Positions 1-6,703 of a DNA stretch of 10,587 nt are shown here, piece by piece (positions within the stretch are counted from its first letter, which is position 1; every line of letters begins with the position of its first letter). The notes beneath the pieces were generated by a model. It saw nothing but the letters and a program-made list of their open reading frames with translations. It searched no databases and was not told the DNA's origin. Source of the DNA: Aquificaceae bacterium (lineage in GTDB: Bacteria > Aquificota > Aquificia > Aquificales > Aquificaceae). Where the stretch lies: positions 1-10,587 of the forward strand of contig WFOY01000170.1 of assembly GCA_015487835.1 (NCBI GenBank). Direction: 5' to 3'. The translations under genes and the position numbers were made by a program.

Positions 1-2525
1 CCCTCCTTTATAAGCAGGTACTGAACTAAGAACTCCCCGTCGAATATGCCTCCCGGTCCGAACTTTATGTCTATTAGGTCCCTTCCCCTCCTCGCATGTT
101 CCTGAAGCTTTAGCCTCATCTCGTAGACCTCCCTCCTCTCCCCCTCACCCCAGGGACCTCCGAAGAGGAACGCCTCTATCTCCTTCTCTAACTCCTCTCC
201 CAGGTTCTCATCCCCCGTTATCAGCCTCGCCCTGGTCCAGGCTATCCTCTCCCAGGTTCTCGCCTCCTTGGAGAAGTAGCTTCTGTAGAAGCTCAAAGTG
301 GGTACGAGCTCTCCCTTGCTCCCCATAGGTCTTAATCTGAAGTCGAGGTCGTAGAGGTACCCTTCGGGTGTGTGGGCCGTTATGAACCTTACCATCCTCT
401 GAACCTTCCCCGTTACCTCCGCCCTGTTCACCTCATCCCCGCTGCAGAACACAAGGTCCAGGTCCGAACCGAAGGTGAGCTCCCTGCTTCCCAGCTTCCC
501 TAAGGAGCAGAGGACCACCCTCTCACCTTTGAGACCCATCTTCTCCCAGAGTTTTTCAAGAAGGAACTCGGCTATCAGGCTGAGTGACCTGAAGAGTTCC
601 TTTAAACTCTCCGAGCTCTTCTCCCCCATCAAGTAGACCAGACCCACCCTTATCTCCCAGACCTTCTTGAACCTCCTGAAGAGGTTCTCAGGTGTGAGCT
701 TCAGTGTCTCCTCGTACTTGGTGAACTCCTCCTCGAGCCTCTCTCTGGTAGGATACTCCTGGTATAGGGTGAGGACGTCCTCGACGAGGTCCGGGTTCTT
801 GCCTATCAAAGAGGAGAGGGTCGGTGATAGGGAGAAAACGTTGAAGAGACCGCTCAGGAAGTCCTCCTTGGGGTCGCTTAGGATCACCTTCTTCCCTGTG
901 GGGTTTGAGAAGAACTTGTCGAAGTTCCTCAGGGTCTCGTCAGGGTCCGGGGATCTTGAGGAGATCTCCACTATCCTCGGGACCAGCGACAGGAACCTGT
1001 CCTTCTCCCTGTCTGAGAGTCTGGAACCCTCTCTCCCGTAGAGGTACCCCAAAATTAGGTTGAAGCTCCTTTCGGGATCCTTAAAGCCCCTTTCCTTGAG
1101 AACGAAGGACCCGTACTTGGGGTCACCGGTTATAAGGGCTATCTGGACTGGTTGGAGGTCCTCCCCCTTCTTCTCCGGGACGAGGCTCTCGAAGACCTCC
1201 TTCACACCTTCCCTTACCTGGTTAAGTTCTCTCAGAAACTTATCCTCCTCCACACCGAAGAACTTGGCCATCTTGGGGATGTCCTCCTGCCTCAGGACGT
1301 GGGTCCTTATGCACTTCTCCACCTGTATCCTGTTCTCGAGGGACCTCAGGAAGGAGTAGGCCCTCTCTAAAAAGAGGGTCTCCTCGTCGGAGAAGACACC
1401 CCTCTGGCTCAGCTTCCATATACCCCTGAAGGTGTTTCTTTCCCTGAGGAAGGGTGTTTTAGAACCGAGGAGTATTATCAGGGACTGGACGGTGAACTCC
1501 ACCTCCCTTATACCACCCTCCCCCGTCTTTACGTTGAAACCCCTCACGAAGCTCTTTTTGGCTTCAGCCTCTACCCTCTTTTTCATCAGTCTTATCTCCT
1601 CGACCAGTCTGTAATCTGCAGAGGCAAAGACAAAGGGTCTCACCACCTCCTTCATGAACCTCTCACCGAGTTCCTTGTCCCCGGCAACTGGCCTTGCCCT
1701 CAGAAGGGCGAACCTCTCCCAGATCCTCCCGTAGGACTCGTAGTAGAGCTCGGCACTCCTCAGGGACATGGATATGGGACCCGTCTTCCCGAAGGGCCTG
1801 AGGTCCAGGTCCACCTCGTAGGGTTTCCCCTCTGGTGTCTGGGTGTTCAGGATCTTCACCACCTTCTTGAAGACCTCCGAGAAGAACTCGTTCAGCGACA
1901 GCCTCCCTGCCCTTCCCCTGTCCGAGGAGTGTATGAAGACAAGGTCTATGTCCGAGTAGAAGTTCAGCTCCTCGCTCCCCAGCTTCCCGAGGCCTATAAC
2001 AACGCCCGTGGCCCTGTTGCCTTCCTCATCCGTCGGTGTCCCGAATCTGTCCACCGCCTCGTCGAAGGCCCTCCTGTATGCCACCTCCACGAGGGCGTCG
2101 GCGAGGTAGGAGTACTCTCTCAGTATGTCCTCGGTCTTGGCCGTCCCGAGGAGTTCCTTAGCGAAGATCCTCATAAGTTCCCTGTGTCTGTAGTAGGCCA
2201 GCCTCTCTGAGAAGGCCTCGTCCGTCATAGAGTCGGAGACTATCCTCCCGATCTCCCTAAGGTAGTCCTCCTTCTCCTTGAACCTGTACCAGAGCTTGGG
2301 TATGGTCCTCTGGAAGTCCTCGGGATGGTTCAGGAGGAACTTCCTGAGGCACTCGGACTGGTCGAGAATCTCTAAGAGTAGTATGAACCTCCTCTCGTTC
2401 AGGTAGCGGAGGAGGCGTCCCGGGTTAGGGTGTGCTTTTAGGAGCTTATAGAATCTGTCCCTTGTGCCTTCTGGGTCAAATAGTCTGGACTCTGCGGCGG
2501 TCCACCACCGGGAGGGGACTTCCAT
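1..2525 (-). CDS. glnE: Bifunctional glutamine synthetase adenylyltransferase/deadenylase, C-terminus cut by window edge
   Basis: GlnE attaches AMP to, and removes it from, a tyrosine of glutamine synthetase and so tunes ammonia assimilation in the cytoplasm. Reading the minus strand from 2525 gives 841 intact codons with no stop, running off base 1. Two copies of the nucleotidyltransferase signature are visible: GLGKLGSEELNFYSDIDL near residues 178-195 (deadenylylase half, Asp192/Asp194) and SLGKLGSRELTFGSDLDL near 674-691 (adenylylase half, Asp688/Asp690). Each is followed by a matching strand, EVDLDLRPFG and DLDFRLRPMG. The E. coli enzyme has about 946 residues, so roughly the last 60-100 are missing here only because of the window edge. 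The ATG at 2525 is the first start after an in-frame TGA at 2540-2538. No clear Shine-Dalgarno is seen. It is divergent from pyrG with only 16 bp between the two start codons. Confidence 0.95.
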   Translation of the reverse strand, partial: MEVPSRWWTAAESRLFDPEGTRDRFYKLLKAHPNPGRLLRYLNERRFILLLEILDQSECLRKFLLNHPEDFQRTIPKLWYRFKEKEDYLREIGRIVSDSMTDEAFSERLAYYRHRELMRIFAKELLGTAKTEDILREYSYLADALVEVAYRRAFDEAVDRFGTPTDEEGNRATGVVIGLGKLGSEELNFYSDIDLVFIHSSDRGRAGRLSLNEFFSEVFKKVVKILNTQTPEGKPYEVDLDLRPFGKTGPISMSLRSAELYYESYGRIWERFALLRARPVAGDKELGERFMKEVVRPFVFASADYRLVEEIRLMKKRVEAEAKKSFVRGFNVKTGEGGIREVEFTVQSLIILLGSKTPFLRERNTFRGIWKLSQRGVFSDEETLFLERAYSFLRSLENRIQVEKCIRTHVLRQEDIPKMAKFFGVEEDKFLRELNQVREGVKEVFESLVPEKKGEDLQPVQIALITGDPKYGSFVLKERGFKDPERSFNLILGYLYGREGSRLSDREKDRFLSLVPRIVEISSRSPDPDETLRNFDKFFSNPTGKKVILSDPKEDFLSGLFNVFSLSPTLSSLIGKNPDLVEDVLTLYQEYPTRERLEEEFTKYEETLKLTPENLFRRFKKVWEIRVGLVYLMGEKSSESLKELFRSLSLIAEFLLEKLWEKMGLKGERVVLCSLGKLGSRELTFGSDLDLVFCSGDEVNRAEVTGKVQRMVRFITAHTPEGYLYDLDFRLRPMGSKGELVPTLSFYRSYFSKEARTWERIAWTRARLITGDENLGEELEKEIEAFLFGGPWGEGERREVYEMRLKLQEHARRGRDLIDIKFGPGGIFDGEFLVQYLLIKE

Positions 2526-2527
2526 AA

Positions 2528-2533
2528 TATAAT
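2528..2533 (+). promoter_or_regulatory. Candidate -10 box for pyrG, predicting a leaderless mRNA
   Basis: A perfect TATAAT lies 8 nt before the pyrG ATG, inside the 16-bp gap shared with divergent glnE. If transcription starts about 7 nt beyond the box, the mRNA would begin at or within one or two bases of the ATG. This agrees with the absence of a Shine-Dalgarno at a usable distance: the purine run at 2510-2518 is over 20 nt upstream and inside glnE. No good -35 hexamer is seen 16-18 bp upstream. The function is inferred from position only. Confidence 0.45.
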
Positions 2534-2541
2534 TTTCTCAC

Positions 2542-4134
2542 ATGAGCAAATTCATCTTTGTGACCGGAGGGGTGCTCTCCTCCTTAGGTAAGGGGGTGAC
2601 CTCGGCCTCGATAGGGGCCATACTGGAGGGTATGGGCTACAGGATAACCCTCCAGAAGCTGGACCCTTACCTCAACGTGGACCCCGGCACCATGAGCCCC
2701 TACCAGCACGGGGAGGTTTACGTGACCGAGGACGGAGCGGAGACTGACCTGGACCTCGGACACTACGAGAGGTTCACAAACGCTGTTATGACCAAGGACA
2801 ACAACGTGACCGCTGGGAAGGTTTACTTCAACGTCATATCGAGGGAGAGGAGGGGCGACTACCTGGGAACGACCGTCCAGGTCATACCCCACATAACGGA
2901 AGAGATAAAGAATCTTGTCAAGAAGGTGGCCAACGACACGGACGTCGTAATAGTGAAGATAGGGGGTACGGTTGGCGACATAGAGGGCCTACCCTTCTTA
3001 GAGGCGGTGAGACAGCTGTCCTTAGAGATCGGGAGGTCCAACTCCATGTTCATCCACGTAACCTACGTTCCCTACATAAAGACGGCGGGTGAGCTCAAAA
3101 CCAAACCTACCCAGCACTCTGTAAAGGAGCTAAGAGCCATAGGTATCCAGCCTGACGCCATAATCTGCAGGGCTGACAGAGACCTCCCCAAAGGCATAAA
3201 GGCAAAGATAGCCCTATTCTCCAACGTTGAAGAGTCTGCGGTGATCTCTGCACCGGACCTTGACTGCATCTACGATCTTCCCATCAAGTTCAAGGAGGAG
3301 GGTCTTGACAGGATAGTGGCTGAGAGGCTCGGCCTTGAGTACAGGGAGGCCAATCTCTCCAAGTGGAAGAAGATAGTCAGCATAATAAGGAACACAACGG
3401 AGACGGTGGACATAGCCATCGTAGGCAAGTACGTGGAGCTGAGGGACGCCTACAAGAGCATAATAGAAGCCCTCACCCACGGGGGGATAGCCAACAAGGT
3501 CAAGGTGAACATAGTCTGGAGAAGTGCGGAGAGGTTCGACCCTGAGGACCTCCTTAAAGTTGACGGGATCCTAGTTCCTGGCGGCTTCGGTGAGAGGGGG
3601 ACCCAGGGCAAGATAGAGGCCCTGAGGGTCGGAAGGGAGAAGGGAGTCCCCACCTTCGGTATATGTTTAGGGATGCAGCTCATGGCGGTTGAGTTCGCCA
3701 GGAACGTCCTCGGCCTCAAGGAGGCCAACTCCACCGAGTTCGACCCCGACACCCCCTACCCCGTGATAGACCTTATGGAGGACCAGAAGTACATAGACAA
3801 GCTGGGAGGCACCATGAGGTTAGGGGCCTACCCCTGCGTCCTCCAGGAAGGCACGAAGGCCAGGGAGATATACGGAAGGGACCAGGTAAAGGAGAGGCAC
3901 AGGCACAGGTTCGAGTTCAACAACAGGTTCAGGCCCCTCTTCGAGAAACACGGGGTCGCCTTCTCGGGACTATCCCCTGACGGCAAGCTGGTCGAGATAA
4001 TGGAGCTAAGAGACCACCCCTGGTACATAGGGTGTCAGTTCCATCCTGAGTTCAAGAGCAAACCCTTCGACCCCCATCCACTCTTTGTTTCCTTCATCAG
4101 GGCCTCCCTTGAGAGAAGAAGGTCAAGGTCTTAA
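2542..4134 (+). CDS. pyrG: CTP synthase (glutamine-hydrolysing)
   Basis: Converts UTP, ATP and glutamine to CTP, the last step of de novo pyrimidine nucleotide synthesis, in the cytoplasm. The 530-residue length is normal for the family. The N-terminal amidoligase domain (about 1-268) has the P-loop [10 protein letters not shown] at 9-18, the Mg/ATP segment with [19 protein letters not shown] around 57-75, [13 protein letters not shown], and [11 protein letters not shown] for UTP binding. The C-terminal class I glutamine amidotransferase domain (about 290-527) has the oxyanion segment VPGGFGERG, the nucleophile Cys375 in GICLGMQ, and the His501/Glu503 pair in CQFHPEF. All catalytic residues are present. 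The ATG is forced by an in-frame TAA 12 nt upstream (2530-2532), and there is no Shine-Dalgarno. A tRNA gene begins 11 nt after the stop, so the transcript probably continues into it. Confidence 0.98.
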   Translation: MSKFIFVTGGVLSSLGKGVTSASIGAILEGMGYRITLQKLDPYLNVDPGTMSPYQHGEVYVTEDGAETDLDLGHYERFTNAVMTKDNNVTAGKVYFNVISRERRGDYLGTTVQVIPHITEEIKNLVKKVANDTDVVIVKIGGTVGDIEGLPFLEAVRQLSLEIGRSNSMFIHVTYVPYIKTAGELKTKPTQHSVKELRAIGIQPDAIICRADRDLPKGIKAKIALFSNVEESAVISAPDLDCIYDLPIKFKEEGLDRIVAERLGLEYREANLSKWKKIVSIIRNTTETVDIAIVGKYVELRDAYKSIIEALTHGGIANKVKVNIVWRSAERFDPEDLLKVDGILVPGGFGERGTQGKIEALRVGREKGVPTFGICLGMQLMAVEFARNVLGLKEANSTEFDPDTPYPVIDLMEDQKYIDKLGGTMRLGAYPCVLQEGTKAREIYGRDQVKERHRHRFEFNNRFRPLFEKHGVAFSGLSPDGKLVEIMELRDHPWYIGCQFHPEFKSKPFDPHPLFVSFIRASLERRRSRS

Positions 4135-4145
4135 AATTATGATCA

Positions 4146-4218
4146 GCCGGCGTAGCTCAGTCGGTAGAGCGAGGCACTCGTAATGCCTAGGTCGCGGGTT
4201 CGAGTCCCGCCGCCGGCT
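4146..4218 (+). tRNA. tRNA-Thr, anticodon CGT
   Basis: The complete cloverleaf can be folded by eye. The acceptor stem GCCGGCG (4146-4152) pairs with CGCCGGC (4211-4217). The D-stem is GCTC/GAGC (4155-4158, 4167-4170). The anticodon stem AGGCA/TGCCT encloses the loop CTCGTAA, giving anticodon CGT at 4179-4181, which reads ACG (Thr). The T-stem GCGGG/CCCGC encloses TTCGAGT. The variable loop is 5 nt (AGGTC). G1-C72 and C2-G71, the acceptor identity pairs known for E. coli tRNA-Thr, are present. The discriminator base is T4218 and the 3' CCA is not encoded, so a CCA-adding enzyme is needed. It sits between pyrG and a membrane-protein gene and is probably processed from their common transcript. 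Confidence 0.96.
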
Positions 4219-4230
4219 CTCTGAGGGAAG

Positions 4231-4554
4231 ATGACAGGTCTTCAGAAGGCCCTCCTCGGGGTCGGTAGCCTGATACCTCCCCTGTACGCAGTCCTCGTAG
4301 TTAGCACACCACTCAGAAACTTCTTCAGGGAGGGTTTCCTCGAAGACCTCACCACAGGCAAGCTGGTCTTTCTGTTCGCTCACTTCCTCGTGTTCTCCCT
4401 GGCTGTGTTCCTGTTCGTTGTGTTTTTGGTTCACCTCCTCAGCGGCAGGTACACAAGGATGGAGAAGGTCCTCTGGGTGGCGGTGTTCATATTTTTAAAC
4501 GTCTTCTCCCTTCCCCTATACTGGTTTTTTAGAATAAGGAAAGATGAAAGCTAA
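4231..4554 (+). CDS. Small membrane protein of unknown function, three predicted helices
   Basis: A 107-residue protein I do not recognise with certainty. Hydrophobic segments lie at about residues 7-27, 45-69 and 79-100, separated by short charged loops (30-43, and 72-78 with Arg/Lys), and the C-terminus RIRKDES is charged. The end of the last helix, LPLYWFFRI, resembles endings in small bacterial integral membrane proteins (for example PLDc_N-like segments), but that is too little to assign a family. GAGGG at 4223-4227 is a close Shine-Dalgarno for the ATG. The gene starts 12 nt after the tRNA and its last 11 nt overlap the next gene, so it is very likely co-expressed with the dehydrogenase. 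No signal peptide cleavage site or catalytic motif is seen. Confidence 0.8.
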   Translation: MTGLQKALLGVGSLIPPLYAVLVVSTPLRNFFREGFLEDLTTGKLVFLFAHFLVFSLAVFLFVVFLVHLLSGRYTRMEKVLWVAVFIFLNVFSLPLYWFFRIRKDES

Positions 4555-5572
4555 GCTGGCCTTCCTTGAACTCGAGGGATGGGAGATACCCACAATACAG
4601 GAGTTCTTCAGGGAGAGGGAGGTCGAGATCGTGAAGCTGAGCACCCTACCGCTCCAGGAGGAGGAACTCCCCGAGGACGTGGAGATCCTCTCGGTCTTTA
4701 TATACTCTAAGCTGGGCAAAGAGGAGATCGAGAGGTTCCCCAGGCTAAGGCTCATAGCGACCAGGTCCACAGGCTACGACCACATAGATGTCGCATGCGC
4801 CAGATCTAAGGGAGTGCAGGTCTGCAACGTTCCTAACTACGGAGACCAGACGGTAGCCGAGTACACGGTCGCCCTCATCCTATCCCTTCTCAGGAAGCTG
4901 AAGCCGACCTTTGATAGGGTCTCGAGGGGGGTCTTCTCGAGGGAGGGTTTGAGGGGAACGGACCTCCAGGGGAAAACGGTCGGTGTGATAGGGACGGGAC
5001 GGATAGGGAGCAGGGTAGTTAAGATACTGAGCGGTTTTGAGGTCAGGATCCTGGCCCACGACGTTAAGGAGAGACCCGATCTCGTGAGGGATTTCGGGGT
5101 GAGGTACGTGTCTCTCGAGGACCTCCTCTCCTCCTCGGACGTGGTTACAGTCCACGTGCCCTACACGGAGAAGACCCACCACCTCATAAACAGGGAGAAC
5201 ATAAAACTCATGAAGAGGGGTAGCTACTTAGTGAACACCTCAAGGGGACCTGTTGTTGAGACGGAGGCGGTCCACAGGGCGGTCGAGGAGGGCATCCTAG
5301 CCGGGGTCGCCCTGGACACCTTCGAGGGAGAGGAGGTCTGGATAGAGGAGGAGATCCTCCTCGCAAGGACCGATATATCCGCCTCACTCCTTAAGCGGGC
5401 CCTTGAGAACTTCCACCTGCTCCACCTTGAAAACGTCATCCTCACACCCCACAACGCCTACAACACAAAGGAGGCCCTTTTCAGGATATTGAGGACCACC
5501 CTCGACAACATAGACTCATTTCTGAGGGAGGGGAGACCTCTGTACCCGGTTTGGGAGGTCAAAGGGCGATGA
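4544..5572 (+). CDS. ldhA: D-2-hydroxyacid dehydrogenase, D-lactate dehydrogenase type
   Basis: NAD-dependent interconversion of a 2-keto acid and a D-2-hydroxy acid; pyruvate/D-lactate is the best guess. The 342-residue protein has the family's two-domain plan: a catalytic domain at about 1-100 and 300-342, and an NAD-binding Rossmann domain between them, with GTGRIG at 150-155 and Asp173 (AHD) near the position of the ribose-binding acid. The catalytic triad is complete: Arg234 (NTSRGPVV), Glu263 (DTFEGEE) and His303 (LTPHNAYNT). Spacing and flanking residues resemble bacterial D-LDH more than phosphoglycerate or glyoxylate dehydrogenases, and Aquifex aeolicus has a characterised D-LDH of similar size. 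Substrate remains inferred. AAGGA at 4536-4540 is a good Shine-Dalgarno. The gene overlaps its upstream neighbour by 11 nt and the following small ORF by 4 nt (ATGA). Confidence 0.85.
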   Translation: MKAKLAFLELEGWEIPTIQEFFREREVEIVKLSTLPLQEEELPEDVEILSVFIYSKLGKEEIERFPRLRLIATRSTGYDHIDVACARSKGVQVCNVPNYGDQTVAEYTVALILSLLRKLKPTFDRVSRGVFSREGLRGTDLQGKTVGVIGTGRIGSRVVKILSGFEVRILAHDVKERPDLVRDFGVRYVSLEDLLSSSDVVTVHVPYTEKTHHLINRENIKLMKRGSYLVNTSRGPVVETEAVHRAVEEGILAGVALDTFEGEEVWIEEEILLARTDISASLLKRALENFHLLHLENVILTPHNAYNTKEALFRILRTTLDNIDSFLREGRPLYPVWEVKGR

Positions 5573-5685
5573 CAAAGGATGAGCTCCTTTACTATGCAGT
5601 ACTCCTCATAGGACCTGCCCTCGTTTTTCTTGGGATCATTCTCTTTGCTAAGCCCTCCGCTTCTAAAAAGGAAGAGACCCAGTAG
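5569..5685 (+). CDS. Small single-helix membrane peptide, 38 residues
   Basis: This short reading frame starts at the ATG that overlaps the stop of the dehydrogenase gene (ATGA, 5569-5572) and ends at TAG 5683-5685. The product begins MTKDELLYYAVLL, has one strong hydrophobic stretch at about residues 6-27 including IGPALVFLGIILFA, and ends in a lysine-rich tail (PSASKKEETQ). Under the positive-inside rule the tail should face the cytoplasm. GGGAGGT at 5553-5559, 9 nt before the ATG, is a plausible Shine-Dalgarno. Evidence for a real gene is the ribosome site, the translational-coupling overlap and the coherent single-span topology. I cannot name a family. It could be a small subunit or partner of a membrane complex, or a chance frame. 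Confidence 0.55.
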   Translation: MTKDELLYYAVLLIGPALVFLGIILFAKPSASKKEETQ

Positions 5686-5728
5686 AGTCACAACACAGAA
5701 AAAGGATAATACCCAATAAGGTAGAGAA

Positions 5729-5754
5729 GTTAATATAATTTCCATTATATTAAC
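5729..5754. repeat. Perfect 26-bp AT-rich inverted repeat
   Basis: GTTAATATAAT, a TTCC spacer, then ATTATATTAAC: 11-bp arms match without error. Each arm contains TATAAT, so a -10-like box occurs on both strands. It lies 98 bp before the RHH-zipper gene in an AT-rich gap flanked by GC-richer genes. It could be an operator, a paired -10 element, or a weak AT hairpin. There is no following T-run, and an AU-only stem is a poor terminator in a thermophile. Confidence 0.7.
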
Positions 5755-5795
5755 AGAAGACAACGTATTACAAAAAATAGAAAACCAGGAGTTCT

Positions 5796-5808
5796 TAAGC
5801 TCAGCTTA
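5796..5808. promoter_or_regulatory. Short palindrome upstream of the RHH gene
   Basis: TAAGCT-C-AGCTTA has perfect 6-bp arms around one central base, 45 bp before the RHH start codon. The size suits a small dimeric regulator. Binding is inferred only. The whole gap 5686-5852 holds no convincing gene; its other contents are the 26-bp repeat and the GTGTA palindrome listed separately. Confidence 0.35.
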
Positions 5809-5828
5809 CACGCAAGGTATATGCGCAG

Positions 5829-5839
5829 GTGTAATACAC
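5829..5839. promoter_or_regulatory. GTGTA-A-TACAC palindrome, candidate operator next to the RHH start
   Basis: Perfect 5-bp arms around a single central base, ending 13 nt before the ATG at 5853. Its inner GTAATAC (5831-5837) also recurs inverted as GTATTAC at 5765-5771. Ribbon-helix-helix proteins usually bind short palindromes near their own promoters, so this is a natural autoregulation site. It overlaps the place where a Shine-Dalgarno would be; none is present. Confidence 0.4.
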
Positions 5840-5852
5840 AAACTGTGGTAAA

Positions 5853-6170
5853 ATGTCACCCATGAAGGGTGTTATATCCCTCAGGATGGATCCTTCCCTC
5901 CTCAAGGAGATAGACAGGGTGGCCAAGGAGGAGGGGAAGACGAGGAGCGCCCTTATAAAGGAAGCGGTCAGGTACTATCTTCAACGGGTTCATAGTATGG
6001 ATAGTTCGGAAGGTTTTGTGCCCTTTTTAGAGTACAAGAGGGTGAACGAGGACCTTATGAGATCCCTCGACAGGATCAGGGAGCTGGAGGTTGAGATCAC
6101 CAGCCTGAGGAAGGAGAACGAGTTCCTGAGGAGAGAGGTCGAGAGGAGAAAAAGGAGGTGGTTCTTTTAG
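5853..6170 (+). CDS. Ribbon-helix-helix (CopG/MetJ/Arc fold) DNA-binding protein with leucine-zipper-like tail
   Basis: A 105-residue protein, probably a transcriptional regulator. Residues 6-13 (GVISLRMD) form the expected DNA-contacting beta strand. Residues 14-27 and 31-46 form the two helices, with the usual SALIKEAVRYYL pattern. After a linker (47-61) comes a charged helix to residue 102 with a clear heptad: positions 68, 75, 82, 89 and 96 are L, I, I, N, V, and positions 78, 85 and 92 are all Leu. That gives a parallel coiled-coil pattern with one polar Asn in the core, as in classic leucine zippers. Most single-domain RHH regulators lack such a tail, so it may set oligomeric state or partner choice. 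The ATG at 5853 follows an in-frame TAA at 5832-5834; Met4 (5862) is an alternative. No Shine-Dalgarno is seen. Several palindromes lie just upstream. The stop overlaps the convergent methyltransferase by 4 nt. Confidence 0.85.
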   Translation: MSPMKGVISLRMDPSLLKEIDRVAKEEGKTRSALIKEAVRYYLQRVHSMDSSEGFVPFLEYKRVNEDLMRSLDRIRELEVEITSLRKENEFLRREVERRKRRWFF

Positions 6171-6703
6171 GGCTTCACACCTACAAGGGTGGTTACGTTT
6201 GAGACCTCACTGTAGTAAACGATGTTCAGGTCTTTGAAGGCACGTATCAGCTCCCCGATATCGAGCAAATACTCCCTGTTGAAGTCTGGGTTTAACTTCA
6301 GGTGGTTTACGTTGTAGGTCTCGAATATGAGAACACCTCCCCTCCGGAGAGACCTTAGGATCTTAGGAAACAGACTCCTCTCGAGGAAGTAGAAGTTCAC
6401 TATAAGGTCGTACGCCTCCGGTTTCCAAGAGAAGACCTCTACGGGACAGGGTTTGAAGTTTACGGTCACACCCTCTCTCTTTGCTGTCTCCCTGGCTATC
6501 TTTATGGCAACATCCGATATGTCTATGCCATCCACATCAAAGCCTTTCTTGGCGAGGAATATGGCGTTCTCCCCAGTCCCGCAGGCAACATCCAAAGCCC
6601 TCCCTACAGGTGCAAGGGGGTAAAACTGAAGGAGAGTTCTGTGGAGGGATGAACGTCTGCCTTCAAGGTAGCGCTGGTTCCATCTTTTCCTCGGGTCAGT
6701 CAC
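6167..6703 (-). CDS. Class I SAM-dependent methyltransferase, substrate unknown
   Basis: A 178-residue cytosolic methyltransferase. The SAM-binding motif I is LDVACGTGENAIFLA at about 37-51, followed by the acidic ribose-binding residue Asp61 (GIDIS) at the end of strand 2. YDLIVNFYFLER at 98-109 fits motif post-II/III, and RGGVLIFETY at 121-130 fits strand 5. The small size and these motifs resemble the TehB-like/Methyltransf_11-type groups, but nothing seen defines the substrate. The start is a GTG at 6703-6701 that lies inside the last codons of ccsB (8-nt overlap), so translation is probably coupled. The N-terminus DPRKRWNQRYLEG matches the usual WxxRY opening of this group and supports this start. 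It is last in the minus-strand operon and converges on the RHH gene with overlapping stops. Confidence 0.85.
   Translation of the reverse strand: MTDPRKRWNQRYLEGRRSSLHRTLLQFYPLAPVGRALDVACGTGENAIFLAKKGFDVDGIDISDVAIKIARETAKREGVTVNFKPCPVEVFSWKPEAYDLIVNFYFLERSLFPKILRSLRRGGVLIFETYNVNHLKLNPDFNREYLLDIGELIRAFKDLNIVYYSEVSNVTTLVGVKP

Noticed and set aside
667..2210. Several plus-strand open frames within the first 2.2 kb
   Set aside because: All are antisense to glnE, which reads through without a stop from 2525 to the window edge with both catalytic signatures.
4146..4218. tRNA as an integration site for a mobile element
   Set aside because: No integrase gene or duplicated tRNA 3' end was seen in the neighbouring sequence; the downstream genes look like ordinary operon members.
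5458..5763. A 101-codon minus-strand frame with a hydrophobic N-terminus, opening in the 26-bp palindrome
   Set aside because: No Shine-Dalgarno, no family likeness, and it lies antisense to the end of the dehydrogenase and the 38-codon ORF, whose context is better.
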